Source: an uncultured Fidelibacterota bacterium
GTDB lineage: Bacteria > Fidelibacterota > Marinisomatia > Marinisomatales > UBA1611
Direction: 5' to 3'
DNA length: 64,000 bases
Assembly: GCA_902562835.1 (NCBI GenBank)
Contig: CACEUX010000001.1
Span: 1-64,000, forward strand
The notes under the pieces are model-generated. The model had not been told where the DNA came from. It searched no databases and saw nothing but the letters and a program-made list of their open reading frames with translations. The translations under genes were made by a program, and so were the position numbers. Within the stretch, counting starts at the first letter, position 1; every line of letters begins with the position of its first letter. Below are positions 46,857 to 55,389 of this stretch, piece after piece.

Positions 46857-47929
46857 TTATACTTCCACTCTGCAACAAATAGGTTAGTGTCTCCTGCTTT
46901 CCTTTGGTTTCGGTTTGAAGCAAAGACCAAGAATTTGCCATCCGGGCTAAACATTGGGAACCCATCGAAACCGTCAAAGTAGGTGATTCGTTCTAGGTTT
47001 GAACCATCTACGCTTACAGCATAAAGGTCAAAATCCCTGCCCTTAGGGTCATGCAAATTTGAGGAAAAAATAATTCTATTACCATCAGGAAAAAAGTATG
47101 GTCCAAAGTTTGCAGCATCATTATCTGTTACTTGTTTCTTGTCTGACCCGTCTGCATTCATGGTCCATATTTGAAGAGCCATTGGGCGAATTGAGTTTTG
47201 TGATAATAAGAATTTGTAGTCCTTGATCTCTTTTTCTGTTTTTGGGTGGTAAACACGCCAGACAATTCTTGTCGCATCCATATTAAAAAAAGCTCCCCCG
47301 TCATAACCTAGGCGATTGGTGAGTTGTTTCTTATTTGTTCCTTCTAGGTCCATACTCCAAACCTCTAGGTCTCCACTAATTATTGATGTGTAAAGAATCC
47401 TACTTCCATTAAAAGCAACTGTTGCTTCAGCATCATAGCCTTCGGTTTTTGTCAGTCTTTTAAGATTGCCACCGCTTACATCGGCTGAAAAAATGTCATA
47501 GCCCGGATATAGCTTCCACACATAGCCCATACTATAATCAGGCTTTTCAGGGCAGTCCCTATCAGCAAGGTGTGTCGAGGCGTAAATAATTTTATCGCAG
47601 TCTGGGTATTGAAAATAACTACAAGTAGTGACCCCAAACCCAGTTGAGACCATTTCTGATTTACCAGAGGCTAGATCCATAATGTATATTTGATCACAAA
47701 GTGAGTCTCCATCATGGGCTTGAAAGATTAGCTGCTCACCGGTTGCGGAAAAATAAGCTTCCGCATTCTCACCCGTGAAGGTTAATTGTCTGATATTCAG
47801 TAAGCGATTCTCATTTTTTACATGAAGAGAGTTATGGGTGTTTGGTTCTGGTTTGTTTGGTCGAAAAAACAGAACACTCACAAACAAAGCTATCAAAAGA
47901 AAGAATTGTGTTTTGGACAAGGCTTCCAC
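46853..47929 (-). CDS. TolB-like PD40 beta-propeller protein
   Basis: A protein of 358 residues with an N-terminal membrane or signal segment (FFLLIALFVSVLFF). About six PD40/WD40-like blades follow, each with a pattern such as AYFSATGEQLIFQAHDGDS, GPYFFPDGNRIIFSSNLHD and FPMFSPDGKFLVFASNRN. Most such proteins are periplasmic and act as scaffolds or peptidase partners. It is not TolB itself, since the Pal/TolA neighbours are absent and the TolB N domain is missing. Overlaps the transglycosylase gene by 4 bp. Confidence 0.85.
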   Translation of the reverse strand: MEALSKTQFFLLIALFVSVLFFRPNKPEPNTHNSLHVKNENRLLNIRQLTFTGENAEAYFSATGEQLIFQAHDGDSLCDQIYIMDLASGKSEMVSTGFGVTTCSYFQYPDCDKIIYASTHLADRDCPEKPDYSMGYVWKLYPGYDIFSADVSGGNLKRLTKTEGYDAEATVAFNGSRILYTSIISGDLEVWSMDLEGTNKKQLTNRLGYDGGAFFNMDATRIVWRVYHPKTEKEIKDYKFLLSQNSIRPMALQIWTMNADGSDKKQVTDNDAANFGPYFFPDGNRIIFSSNLHDPKGRDFDLYAVSVDGSNLERITYFDGFDGFPMFSPDGKFLVFASNRNQRKAGDTNLFVAEWKYN

Positions 47930-47969
47930 TTAATTAAAGAAATGGGTTAGTAAAAACAATTACTAAAGT

Positions 47970-48524
47970 TTAAAACCAATCAATAAAACCTGGATAGTGA
48001 GGACCATTATTTTCACTAAAAGATTTTGAGCTGTACAACCTTTTAATAGGTATTCCTAACAGTGTAAGATAGACAGACTGCCCACTCCAGGCCGGTCGGT
48101 GGTAGGTCCTGGCGTTAATATCAAACAATCCGTTGTTCATTGGGGAATATTTAAGACCAGCATCCATGGCCATGTGTGGTTTCAGGTACATTTCGGACAC
48201 CCAGAGATCTTGATATGCAGGATTGATCATTACTCCGTGTACTTTTAAATCTGCTCGGAGGTCTTCGCGTATCTTGTATTCAAATATATTTGAGTATGCG
48301 TATGATGATATAGGGACTCCTTTATAAAAAGAAAAGCTTGCAGATAGTCGCTGTTGATGGCTAAACCGGCTATCTTCTATGTCTTCTTGGCCAAACGAAT
48401 CTATACCTTCAAAGGAGTCATCGCCAACTGGGTCTGGGTAAACATTCGGTCTAAACTGTGCTGTAACCATGGTTGCTACAAAAAAGACCGTGGTTATCAC
48501 ATATGTTTTTAGTGCTTTTTTCAT
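47970..48524 (-). CDS. Exported protein of unknown function
   Basis: A protein of 184 residues with a signal peptide (YVITTVFFVATMVTAQ). The mature part is rich in Tyr, Ser and Phe and alternates like beta strands (RLSASFSFYKGVPISSYAYS), which suits a small outer-membrane or periplasmic beta protein. I do not recognise a family. It lies 40 bp upstream of the propeller gene on the same strand. Confidence 0.65.
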   Translation of the reverse strand: MKKALKTYVITTVFFVATMVTAQFRPNVYPDPVGDDSFEGIDSFGQEDIEDSRFSHQQRLSASFSFYKGVPISSYAYSNIFEYKIREDLRADLKVHGVMINPAYQDLWVSEMYLKPHMAMDAGLKYSPMNNGLFDINARTYHRPAWSGQSVYLTLLGIPIKRLYSSKSFSENNGPHYPGFIDWF

Positions 48525-48588
48525 ATGCCCTTTTAGGAATATAATATTTTCTATGTATCTCTAGCACTTTATTTTTTTAATTGTTTTT

Positions 48589-48605
48589 CTGAAAAATTTT
48601 TTCAG
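48589..48605. promoter_or_regulatory. Palindrome upstream of the ether-lipid-like operon
   Basis: CTGAAAAATTTTTTCAG is an 8 bp perfect palindrome around one base. A looser ACAAA/TTTGT pair lies 5 bp to its right. They sit in the 258 bp AT-rich spacer between two divergent genes and could be operator sites. The rest of the spacer shows no RNA gene, and a clear promoter is not evident. Confidence 0.3.
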
Positions 48606-48782
48606 GTTAACAAATTTTTTGTAAAGTGGTTATTTTTATACAAAATACTAATGTTCTGTTTTTACTGGAACCGTCTTGTTACTCCTTGTATATTCATATG
48701 ATGTGCTCATATTGCATAGATTATAAAGTGCGCTCAAAGAGACACTTCATTTAATAATTCACACTATATATACAGAGAAAAA

Positions 48783-49943
48783 ATGGCTGAAGAAAACAAC
48801 GGGAAGAACTCGTCAATTCCACGTGGTTATTTAACCGAGGATACTAAAGCTCGCCTTGAGTGGGTAAAAAAATATTCAGGTATTGAACTTGATGATAGCA
48901 TCAGTGACAAAGCAGAAGATCTACAGGGGATCATTGAAAATCACGTGGGTTTCATGAAGGTACCAATGGCTGTTGTGGGCCCTATGTCCTTGCAGGGAAA
49001 TTATGCAAAAGGTGATTTTTGTGTTCCCATTTGTACGCTTGAGGGCACGCTTGCGATGTCCATGAATCGAGGGATGTATGCTTCCTCACTATGCGGAGGA
49101 ACACAGGTTAAACATTTTAGGCAAGAACTTTCACGCGCTCCTGTGTTTATTTTTAACAATTTAGAAGAGAGCGCACAGTTTCAAACCTGGTTAAAGCAAA
49201 ACAAAGAGAAAGTTTCAGCTGCTGCTGAAAGCACAACCAACCACGGGAAAGTATTGAGGATAGACCAATACACCGTTCAGAACTATATTGTTCTTGATAT
49301 AGTAATGGACACAAAAAATGCTGCAGGTCAGAATATGGTCACATTGGCAGCAAAGGTTGCCTGTGAGCTTATTCGCAAAGAAACCGGATATAATTATTTT
49401 TTAGAATCAAATATAAACAGTGATAAAAAGGCATCCGTTAGAAACATGCTCCTTGGTAGAGGACACGGAGTTACTGCAGAAACAACAATCAAAAACAACG
49501 TAATGAAAAAAGTTCTGAAGGTAGACCCCGATGTTCTTTATGAAAACTGGGCATATTATCCGGTTTTTTCTAGTATGGTTGGTACGCATGGGGTTGCTAT
49601 TCATGAATCTAATGCGCTTACTGCCATATATTTGGCTACGGGCCAAGATACTGCCTGTGTGGCAGAAAACAGTATTGCACATTTTGACCTGGAAAAAAGA
49701 GGAGACGCTTTGAAGTTCAAACTAACCCTTCCTTCTCTTACGGTTGGAACTGTTGGCGGAGGAACACGTCTAAAGATGCAGAGAAACAACTTGGAACTAC
49801 TAGGATGTGCGGATGGTGAAAACTCTTCTAAAAAACTAGCTGAAATCATAGCTGGTGCAACTCTAGCGCTAGACATATCTCTTGTTTGTGCAATTGGCTC
49901 TCATACTTTTACAGATGCTCACATGAAATATGGTAGAAAGTAA
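48783..49943 (+). CDS. Hydroxymethylglutaryl-CoA reductase family protein
   Basis: A protein of 386 residues. The N terminus (IPRGYLTEDTKARLEWVKKY) and VPMAVVGPMSLQG match HMG-CoA reductases. Family catalytic residues are present: Glu in TLEGTLAMSMNRG, Lys in NSDKKASVRNML, Asp in YLATGQDTACVAENS and the late His in AHMKYGR. LPSLTVGTVGGGT is the classic signature. The reaction is HMG-CoA plus 2 NADPH to mevalonate, for isoprenoids. Some active-site flanks are unusual (TKNAAGQNM where TGDAMGMNM is common). It begins a run of co-directional genes with lipid enzymes. No other mevalonate-pathway gene is in the window. Confidence 0.88.
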   Translation: MAEENNGKNSSIPRGYLTEDTKARLEWVKKYSGIELDDSISDKAEDLQGIIENHVGFMKVPMAVVGPMSLQGNYAKGDFCVPICTLEGTLAMSMNRGMYASSLCGGTQVKHFRQELSRAPVFIFNNLEESAQFQTWLKQNKEKVSAAAESTTNHGKVLRIDQYTVQNYIVLDIVMDTKNAAGQNMVTLAAKVACELIRKETGYNYFLESNINSDKKASVRNMLLGRGHGVTAETTIKNNVMKKVLKVDPDVLYENWAYYPVFSSMVGTHGVAIHESNALTAIYLATGQDTACVAENSIAHFDLEKRGDALKFKLTLPSLTVGTVGGGTRLKMQRNNLELLGCADGENSSKKLAEIIAGATLALDISLVCAIGSHTFTDAHMKYGRK

Positions 49944-49951
49944 TAATACGT

Positions 49952-50683
49952 ATGGATGTGCTTCAAAACCCCAGGTATTCTTATCTTGTGGGCAAGCAGG
50001 CCTTTTACTATAAAATATTCAAAGTTTTATTCTATTATTATTCCAAAATTGTATTTACCCTTTATGCCCCTCTCAAAGTTTTTGGTAGAGAAAACTTACC
50101 AGAGGGGTCATTTATTTTTTGCAGTAACCACAACAGCCATATGGACGTTGCGGTTCTTGCAGCATCCGCAAGGAAAAACTTTAATCACTTTGGAATGTTA
50201 GCAGCAAGAGACTACTGGTTTGATAGTTGGATAAAAAGAATGTTAGTAAACACTGTAATGAATTTGGTCCCCGTAGAACGCAAATCAAGTAAGATACGGA
50301 AACTTTCAACAGATGACACCATAAGCCTGTGCAGTTCTTTTATGGATTATGGTCAGCGTTCTTTAATAATGTTCCCAGAAGGGACACGAGGTGATCCGGG
50401 AAAGGTCCTACCGTTTAAAAAGGGTGCAGCAACTTTTTCAATAAAATTAGACAAGCCTATTCTTCCAGCTGTGATTTACGGCTCCCATAAAATCTGGCCA
50501 AGAGGAAAAATATTTTTTGGTTGGCCTACCAAAATTCATGTTTACATTCTTAATCCAATATACCCAGGTTCGTTTCTTGAAAGAGCCAACCCCTCTGAAG
50601 AAGAAGTTGGTGAAGCAATTGAGAAAATCACTATTCAGCTTGAGAAACAGATAAAGGAAAAGGCGAGTTTCTTATATGAATAA
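49952..50683 (+). CDS. PlsC-type glycerolipid acyltransferase
   Basis: A protein of 243 residues with the acyltransferase motifs NHNSHMDVAVL (HX4D) and FPEGTRGDPGK, and a hydrophobic N-terminal part. Family members acylate lysophosphatidate or related acceptors with acyl-CoA or acyl-ACP. It is 8 bp after the HMG-CoA reductase gene and overlaps the alkylglycerone-phosphate synthase gene by 8 bp. By context it could acylate dihydroxyacetone phosphate, as GNPAT does in animals. That substrate is inference. Confidence 0.9.
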   Translation: MDVLQNPRYSYLVGKQAFYYKIFKVLFYYYSKIVFTLYAPLKVFGRENLPEGSFIFCSNHNSHMDVAVLAASARKNFNHFGMLAARDYWFDSWIKRMLVNTVMNLVPVERKSSKIRKLSTDDTISLCSSFMDYGQRSLIMFPEGTRGDPGKVLPFKKGAATFSIKLDKPILPAVIYGSHKIWPRGKIFFGWPTKIHVYILNPIYPGSFLERANPSEEEVGEAIEKITIQLEKQIKEKASFLYE

Positions 50684-52433
50684 AAAGGGGAAATTCTTTG
50701 GTGTAAACAACACCAATTGGGGTCACAAGTGGGGTTTTAGGGACTCCGGCTTTATTGTCAATGAAGACAGGTCTGTTACTTTTGCAGGAAACCGGTATCC
50801 TATCTGTGGGAAAAAACTTTCAAAGTTCATCCCATTTGTTGAGGAGGTGTTAGGTATTGAATTCAAGATAAAACCCAAGGTTGAAGAGCTAGACAAAAAA
50901 CACGTTGATAAAGCTTTTGTAAACCATGATTTTATTAGTGAGCTTCGTTCAAAGTTTGACGAGGATCGCTTTACTGAAGAAGAGAATGAAAGGTTATTAC
51001 ATAGCCATGGTCAACACTCTACGGACGAGGTGTATAAGGTCTTATATGGCAAGCTTAAAAAGTTCACCGACCTTGTCTTTTACATTGAAAGCGAAGAAGA
51101 AGCCATTGAATTAATAGAACTAGCAAAGAAACATGATGTTTGCCTTATACCATATGGTGGAGGTACAAATGTGACAAATGCCTTACGGCCCCCAGAAGAT
51201 GAGCATAGAATGATTGTCACAGTTGACACAAGAAGGTTAAACAAAATTGAGTCCCTGGACAAAGAGAACCTAATGGTCACTGTTCAATCTGGTATAACAG
51301 GTAAAGACCTTGAGGAGGCTTTAAACAAGGAGGGGTTTACTGTTGGGCATGAACCTGATAGCTATGAATTTTCAACTGTTGGCGGATGGATATCTACTAA
51401 TGCAGCTGGTACGAAAAAGCACCGTTATGGAAACATAGAAGACATTGTACAAAATCTTACAATGGTCACGCCCTCTGGAACAATTAACCAGATCAAACCA
51501 CTCACAAGGTCATCTATTGGTATAAAAGCCCAAAACATCCTTTTTGGATCCGAAGGAAACTTGGGCATCATAACCAAGGCTACTTTAAAAATGCATCGCT
51601 TACCAGAAAAGTCTTCTTATGAATCAATTGTACTTAGTGATTGGCAAACTGGTGTTCAGTTCATGCAAGACCTATCTCGCTCTAACATGGTTCCAGCCAG
51701 TTCTCGATTGGCGGACAACCTACAAATACGCCTTGGCCAGGCGCTGAAAGAAGAAAAAAGCGGGCTTCCTAAGCTTCTTGATAAGTTTAAACAGTTTGTT
51801 CTTTTTAAAGTGAAGGGATTTGACCCAGAAAAATTTACCGTGGCAGTATTTAAGATAGAAGGTTCTGAGGTAGAGGTAAAAACTCAAAGACAAAACCTTG
51901 AAAATCTAGCGAAAAAGCATCGTGGTGTCCTTGCCGGTGAAAGCACTGGAAAAAGTGGGTATTTGGCAACAATGGTAATTGCCTACATAAGGGAGTTGAT
52001 CTTTACGCAAAACATTCTTGGCGAAACAATGGAAACTGCTGTCCCTTGGTCAAAAATCAACCAGGTAAAAGAAGAAGCTTCAAAGCTAATTGTAAAACTA
52101 CACAAGGAGCACAACCTCCCAGGAAAACCTTTTTTTACATCAAGAATTTCAAAGGTATATCACACGGGTGTTTGTATGTACAACACAATAGCAATGTGTT
52201 ATGATGGAGTAGAAAACCCTGAAGATGTTTTTACAGAAATCGAACATATTATGAGAGAAAACTTTATAGAGAATGGTGGGTCAATATCACACCATCATGG
52301 AGTCGGAAAGCTAAGAAAAGACTTTATGTCAAACACAATATCTGAGGGTAGTGTTGAAATGATAAAGGGCATAAAAAAAAATCAAGACCCTCACAATATT
52401 TTTGGAGTAAACAACAACATTGTAATGGACTAG
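50676..52433 (+). CDS. Alkyldihydroxyacetonephosphate synthase (AGPS) homologue
   Basis: A protein of 585 residues matching eukaryotic AGPS along its whole length by eye. The N terminus has WGHKWGFRDSGFIVN. The FAD (PCMH) domain contains LIPYGGGTNVTNAL, GHEPDSYEFSTVGGWISTNA and YGNIEDIVQNLTMVTPSG. The cap region contains VKGFDPEKFTVAVF and MVIAYIRELIF. The C terminus has GGSISHHHGVGKLR, the HHH motif needed for catalysis in the family, and NIFGVNN. The human enzyme swaps the acyl chain of acyl-DHAP for a fatty alcohol, creating the ether bond. This is more specific than a generic FAD-linked oxidase or GlcD call. Confidence 0.88.
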   Translation: MNKKGKFFGVNNTNWGHKWGFRDSGFIVNEDRSVTFAGNRYPICGKKLSKFIPFVEEVLGIEFKIKPKVEELDKKHVDKAFVNHDFISELRSKFDEDRFTEEENERLLHSHGQHSTDEVYKVLYGKLKKFTDLVFYIESEEEAIELIELAKKHDVCLIPYGGGTNVTNALRPPEDEHRMIVTVDTRRLNKIESLDKENLMVTVQSGITGKDLEEALNKEGFTVGHEPDSYEFSTVGGWISTNAAGTKKHRYGNIEDIVQNLTMVTPSGTINQIKPLTRSSIGIKAQNILFGSEGNLGIITKATLKMHRLPEKSSYESIVLSDWQTGVQFMQDLSRSNMVPASSRLADNLQIRLGQALKEEKSGLPKLLDKFKQFVLFKVKGFDPEKFTVAVFKIEGSEVEVKTQRQNLENLAKKHRGVLAGESTGKSGYLATMVIAYIRELIFTQNILGETMETAVPWSKINQVKEEASKLIVKLHKEHNLPGKPFFTSRISKVYHTGVCMYNTIAMCYDGVENPEDVFTEIEHIMRENFIENGGSISHHHGVGKLRKDFMSNTISEGSVEMIKGIKKNQDPHNIFGVNNNIVMD

Positions 52434-52455
52434 GTGAAATGTTGAGACCTGTATT

Positions 52456-53265
52456 ATGTTATTAAAAGAAAAAGTATTCATCGTAACCGGAGCGTCTTCA
52501 GGAATTGGAGAAGAGCTTTGTAAGCAACTTTCTGCTAGTGGCTCAACCGTTGTTTGTGCCGCAAGAAGGCTAGATGAGCTTGAACGCGTCTCTGATATAA
52601 TAAATTCATCTGGGGGCAAATCAATTGCTGTTCAAACGGACATAACCATAATTGAGCAGTGTAATAGAATGATAGAGAAAACAATTGAAACATTTGGCCA
52701 AATTGATGGACTTGTTCTAAACGCGGGCGTCAGCATGTGGGCAAGATTTGAAGATATCGCAGATATTAGTTTTTTTAAAGATCTGATTAACACAAATTAT
52801 CTTGGCGCTGTAAACTGCGTGCATGCAGCTCTTCCTTATTTAAAAAAATCAAATGGAAAAATAATAAGCTGCTCAACAGGTCAGGCGCTCATGGGGTTTC
52901 CTAGTCATTCTGGCTATGCAGCATCAAAACATGCTCTTCATGGGTTTTTGTCAACCTTAGCTATAGAAAACAAAAACGAAATAACAATTTTAGAAGCTAT
53001 CCTTGGCTGGATACGAGATACTAATCTTCGTGGCAATGCGTTTGGGGCAGATGGGAAAAAACATTCAAGACCACCAAAGAAACATACAAAAGAATCTGTG
53101 GGACTCAATAATTGTGTTGAAAGAATTCTAACTGCGATGAAGAATGATTGGCGAACTGTGTATATCCCTCGCAAGTTACGCTTAATACCTTTTTACAAGG
53201 CCTTTTGGAGGTGGTATTTAGAATACCGGGCAGATCGAGTTGTTAAGAAACCAGCTAAGGGCTAG
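52456..53265 (+). CDS. Short-chain dehydrogenase, DHRS7B-like (possible acyl/alkyl-DHAP reductase)
   Basis: A protein of 269 residues. NAD(P) motif VTGASSGIGEEL, structural LNAGVSMWA, catalytic Ser in SCSTGQALMG and the Tyr/Lys pair in SGYAASKHALHGF. After the active site it reads GWIRDTNLRGNAFGADGK, which resembles human DHRS7B (PexRAP), the acyl/alkyl-DHAP reductase of ether-lipid synthesis. It lies 22 bp after the AGPS gene. The SDR call is firm. The specific substrate rests on this resemblance and context. Confidence 0.85.
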   Translation: MLLKEKVFIVTGASSGIGEELCKQLSASGSTVVCAARRLDELERVSDIINSSGGKSIAVQTDITIIEQCNRMIEKTIETFGQIDGLVLNAGVSMWARFEDIADISFFKDLINTNYLGAVNCVHAALPYLKKSNGKIISCSTGQALMGFPSHSGYAASKHALHGFLSTLAIENKNEITILEAILGWIRDTNLRGNAFGADGKKHSRPPKKHTKESVGLNNCVERILTAMKNDWRTVYIPRKLRLIPFYKAFWRWYLEYRADRVVKKPAKG

Positions 53266-53302
53266 TCGTGTCAGAGGCCTTACCTCTTAATAAGGGTTAA
53301 AC

Positions 53303-54109
53303 ATGATTCAAAAAGTCCTTGTTTGGTTTATACAGTTTGGGCCATCAACAAAACGATGGTTTTGGCGAAAATGGTATAACGCATTTGCTAACAAATCAAA
53401 AGACCATTCATTCCGATTTATGAACTATGGGTATGCAGAGGATGGATTTAATCCAGAAATACCAGAAGAGGACAAAGCGGAACGTTATCCTCTTCAATTA
53501 TACCACCACACCTCAACACAAATTGAACTGTCGGGTAAAAAACTACTAGAAGTTGGTTGCGGGCGTGGGGGTGGAGCCTCCTATGTCCAACGTCAACTTA
53601 AAACAGAGTCTGTTGTTGGGATGGACATCTCTGAGAGCGCAATTAGACTTTGTAAATCTTCACACGAAATAGATCGGTTAGAGTTTATTGTTGGCGACTC
53701 AGAAAATATTCCCTTTGAAAAAGAAACATTCGACGCTGTTTTGAATGTTGAATCCTCTCATTGCTATGGAAACCTTACTGCCTTTCTTTCTGAGGTTCAG
53801 AGAGTTTTAAACCCAGGGGGGTTTTTGTTGTGGTGTGATTTTAGATCTCACAATGAAATGAAAAAGTTTTTTAAACTTGCTGATGATGTGGGCCTAACCC
53901 TGATTAACCAAACAGACATTACTAAAAACATATTAGACGCCCTTGATCTTTTGACACCAGGACGTAAAAAGCAAATTGACACTCACGTCCCTAAAATAAT
54001 TCGAAACGTGTTTAAGTCTTACGCGGGATTGCGGGGAAGCAGTGTTCATAATGCGTTTTTAGCTGGAGAGCTTGTTTATAAAAGCTCAGTGTTTCAAAAG
54101 GAGACATAG
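53303..54109 (+). CDS. SAM-dependent methyltransferase (phthiotriol-type)
   Basis: A protein of 268 residues. Motif I is LLEVGCGRGGGASYVQRQL, with VVGMDISESAI and VLNVESSHCYGNL following. The upstream FRFMNYGYAEDGF and the GCGRGGGASY spelling match the mycobacterial phthiotriol/phenolphthiotriol methyltransferase group, which modifies long-chain lipids. Position in a lipid operon fits a lipid acceptor. Substrate unproven. Confidence 0.85.
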   Translation: MIQKVLVWFIQFGPSTKRWFWRKWYNAFANKSKDHSFRFMNYGYAEDGFNPEIPEEDKAERYPLQLYHHTSTQIELSGKKLLEVGCGRGGGASYVQRQLKTESVVGMDISESAIRLCKSSHEIDRLEFIVGDSENIPFEKETFDAVLNVESSHCYGNLTAFLSEVQRVLNPGGFLLWCDFRSHNEMKKFFKLADDVGLTLINQTDITKNILDALDLLTPGRKKQIDTHVPKIIRNVFKSYAGLRGSSVHNAFLAGELVYKSSVFQKET

Positions 54110-54111
54110 GA

Positions 54112-55389
54112 TTGAGAACTTTTTGTGGTTTAATATTTTTTATATCCACGCTTCAAGCTCAATTAACCATCTTGCATTGTGGGGTATTAATAGATGGGTA
54201 TTCTAGTAAACCAAAAAAAGTGGTCTCTATCATAATTCAGGAATCTACTATCATTGACATAGCAGATGGATATGTGGACCCCGGTGATGGAGATGTTTTT
54301 TTTGACCTTAATCAATACACTGTTCTTCCTGGGCTGATGGATATGCACGTGCACCTTTCTGGTGAATCGAATCCAAAAAGGTATATGGAACGATTCACAA
54401 TGGACCTTGATGACTATGCTTACAGGTCAATTAAATACGCTGAACGCACACTAATGGCTGGCTTTACCACAGTAAGAGACCTTGGTGGACCAGTAAACAC
54501 CTCTTTAAGGGATGCAATTAATAACGACTTTTTGATTGGTCCAAGGATCTACAGCGCGGGAAAGTCAATAGCAACAACTGGGGGTCACTCAGACCCCACC
54601 AACGGTATGAGTTTTGAACTAATGGGAGACCCGGGTCCTAATAAAGGGGTCGTAAATGGTGTTCCAGAATCAAGGAAGGCTGTTAGGCAGCGATATAAAA
54701 ACGGTGCAGACCTCATAAAGATAACAGCAACTGGTGGCGTGTTGAGCGTAGCGAAAAGCGGAGAGAACCCTCAATTTAAAGAAGATGAGATCCGAGCTAT
54801 TGTTGAGACAGCTGCTGATTATGATATGCATGTAGCAGCACATGCTCATGGAGCAGAGGGAATGAAGCGGGCAGTTCGAGCTGGTGTCCGCTCAATCGAG
54901 CACGGTACACTCATGGATGAAGAAACTATAGAACTAATGAAAAATAGGGGCACATATTATGTTCCTACAATATCTGCTGGCGAATTTGTAGCGGAGAAGG
55001 CACTTATAGATGGCTACTATCCTGAGGTAGTTCGGCCTAAGGCAAAAAAGATTGGCCCCAAAATAAAAGAAACATTTAAGAAGGCTTATGATGCTGGTAT
55101 ACCTATTGCTTTTGGGACAGATTCTGGAGTTTCTTACCATGGTGAAAATGCGAGAGAATTTACCTATATGGTAGAAGCCGGAATGTTGCCAATGGAAGCA
55201 ATTCAATCCGCTACAAAAACAGCGTCTGAGCTCTTGGAGATAAATGAGTTTTTAGGGCTAATAAAAATCAACATGTTAGCAGACATCATTGCTGTAGGCG
55301 GTGAGCCTCTAAAAGATATATCAGCCTTAGAGAATGTAGTGTTTGTAATGAAAAATGGTGTTGTATATAAAGGTGTGGGAGAAAAATGA
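54112..55389 (+). CDS. Exported metal-dependent amidohydrolase
   Basis: A protein of 425 residues. The TTG start has AGGAG about 8 nt upstream and gives a signal peptide (LIFFISTLQAQ). Metal ligands are seen in MDMHVHLSG (HxH), LIKITATGGV (Lys), AAHAHG, SIEHG and FGTDSG (Asp). The class includes imidazolonepropionase-like enzymes and prolidases that work on dipeptides. It overlaps the M20 peptidase gene by 4 bp (ATGA), so the pair probably acts together on peptides or amides. Confidence 0.9.
   Translation: MRTFCGLIFFISTLQAQLTILHCGVLIDGYSSKPKKVVSIIIQESTIIDIADGYVDPGDGDVFFDLNQYTVLPGLMDMHVHLSGESNPKRYMERFTMDLDDYAYRSIKYAERTLMAGFTTVRDLGGPVNTSLRDAINNDFLIGPRIYSAGKSIATTGGHSDPTNGMSFELMGDPGPNKGVVNGVPESRKAVRQRYKNGADLIKITATGGVLSVAKSGENPQFKEDEIRAIVETAADYDMHVAAHAHGAEGMKRAVRAGVRSIEHGTLMDEETIELMKNRGTYYVPTISAGEFVAEKALIDGYYPEVVRPKAKKIGPKIKETFKKAYDAGIPIAFGTDSGVSYHGENAREFTYMVEAGMLPMEAIQSATKTASELLEINEFLGLIKINMLADIIAVGGEPLKDISALENVVFVMKNGVVYKGVGEK

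Noticed and set aside
47947-47966. Hairpin TTAGTAA/TTACTAA as a terminator
   Set aside because: The stem is almost only A and T and no T-run follows on the relevant strand, so termination is not supported.
50676-52433. Glycolate oxidase GlcD-type annotation
   Set aside because: The N-terminal WGxKWGF stretch, EPDSYEFSTVGGW, KGFDP and SHHHGVGKLR are specific to the AGPS branch and cover the whole protein.
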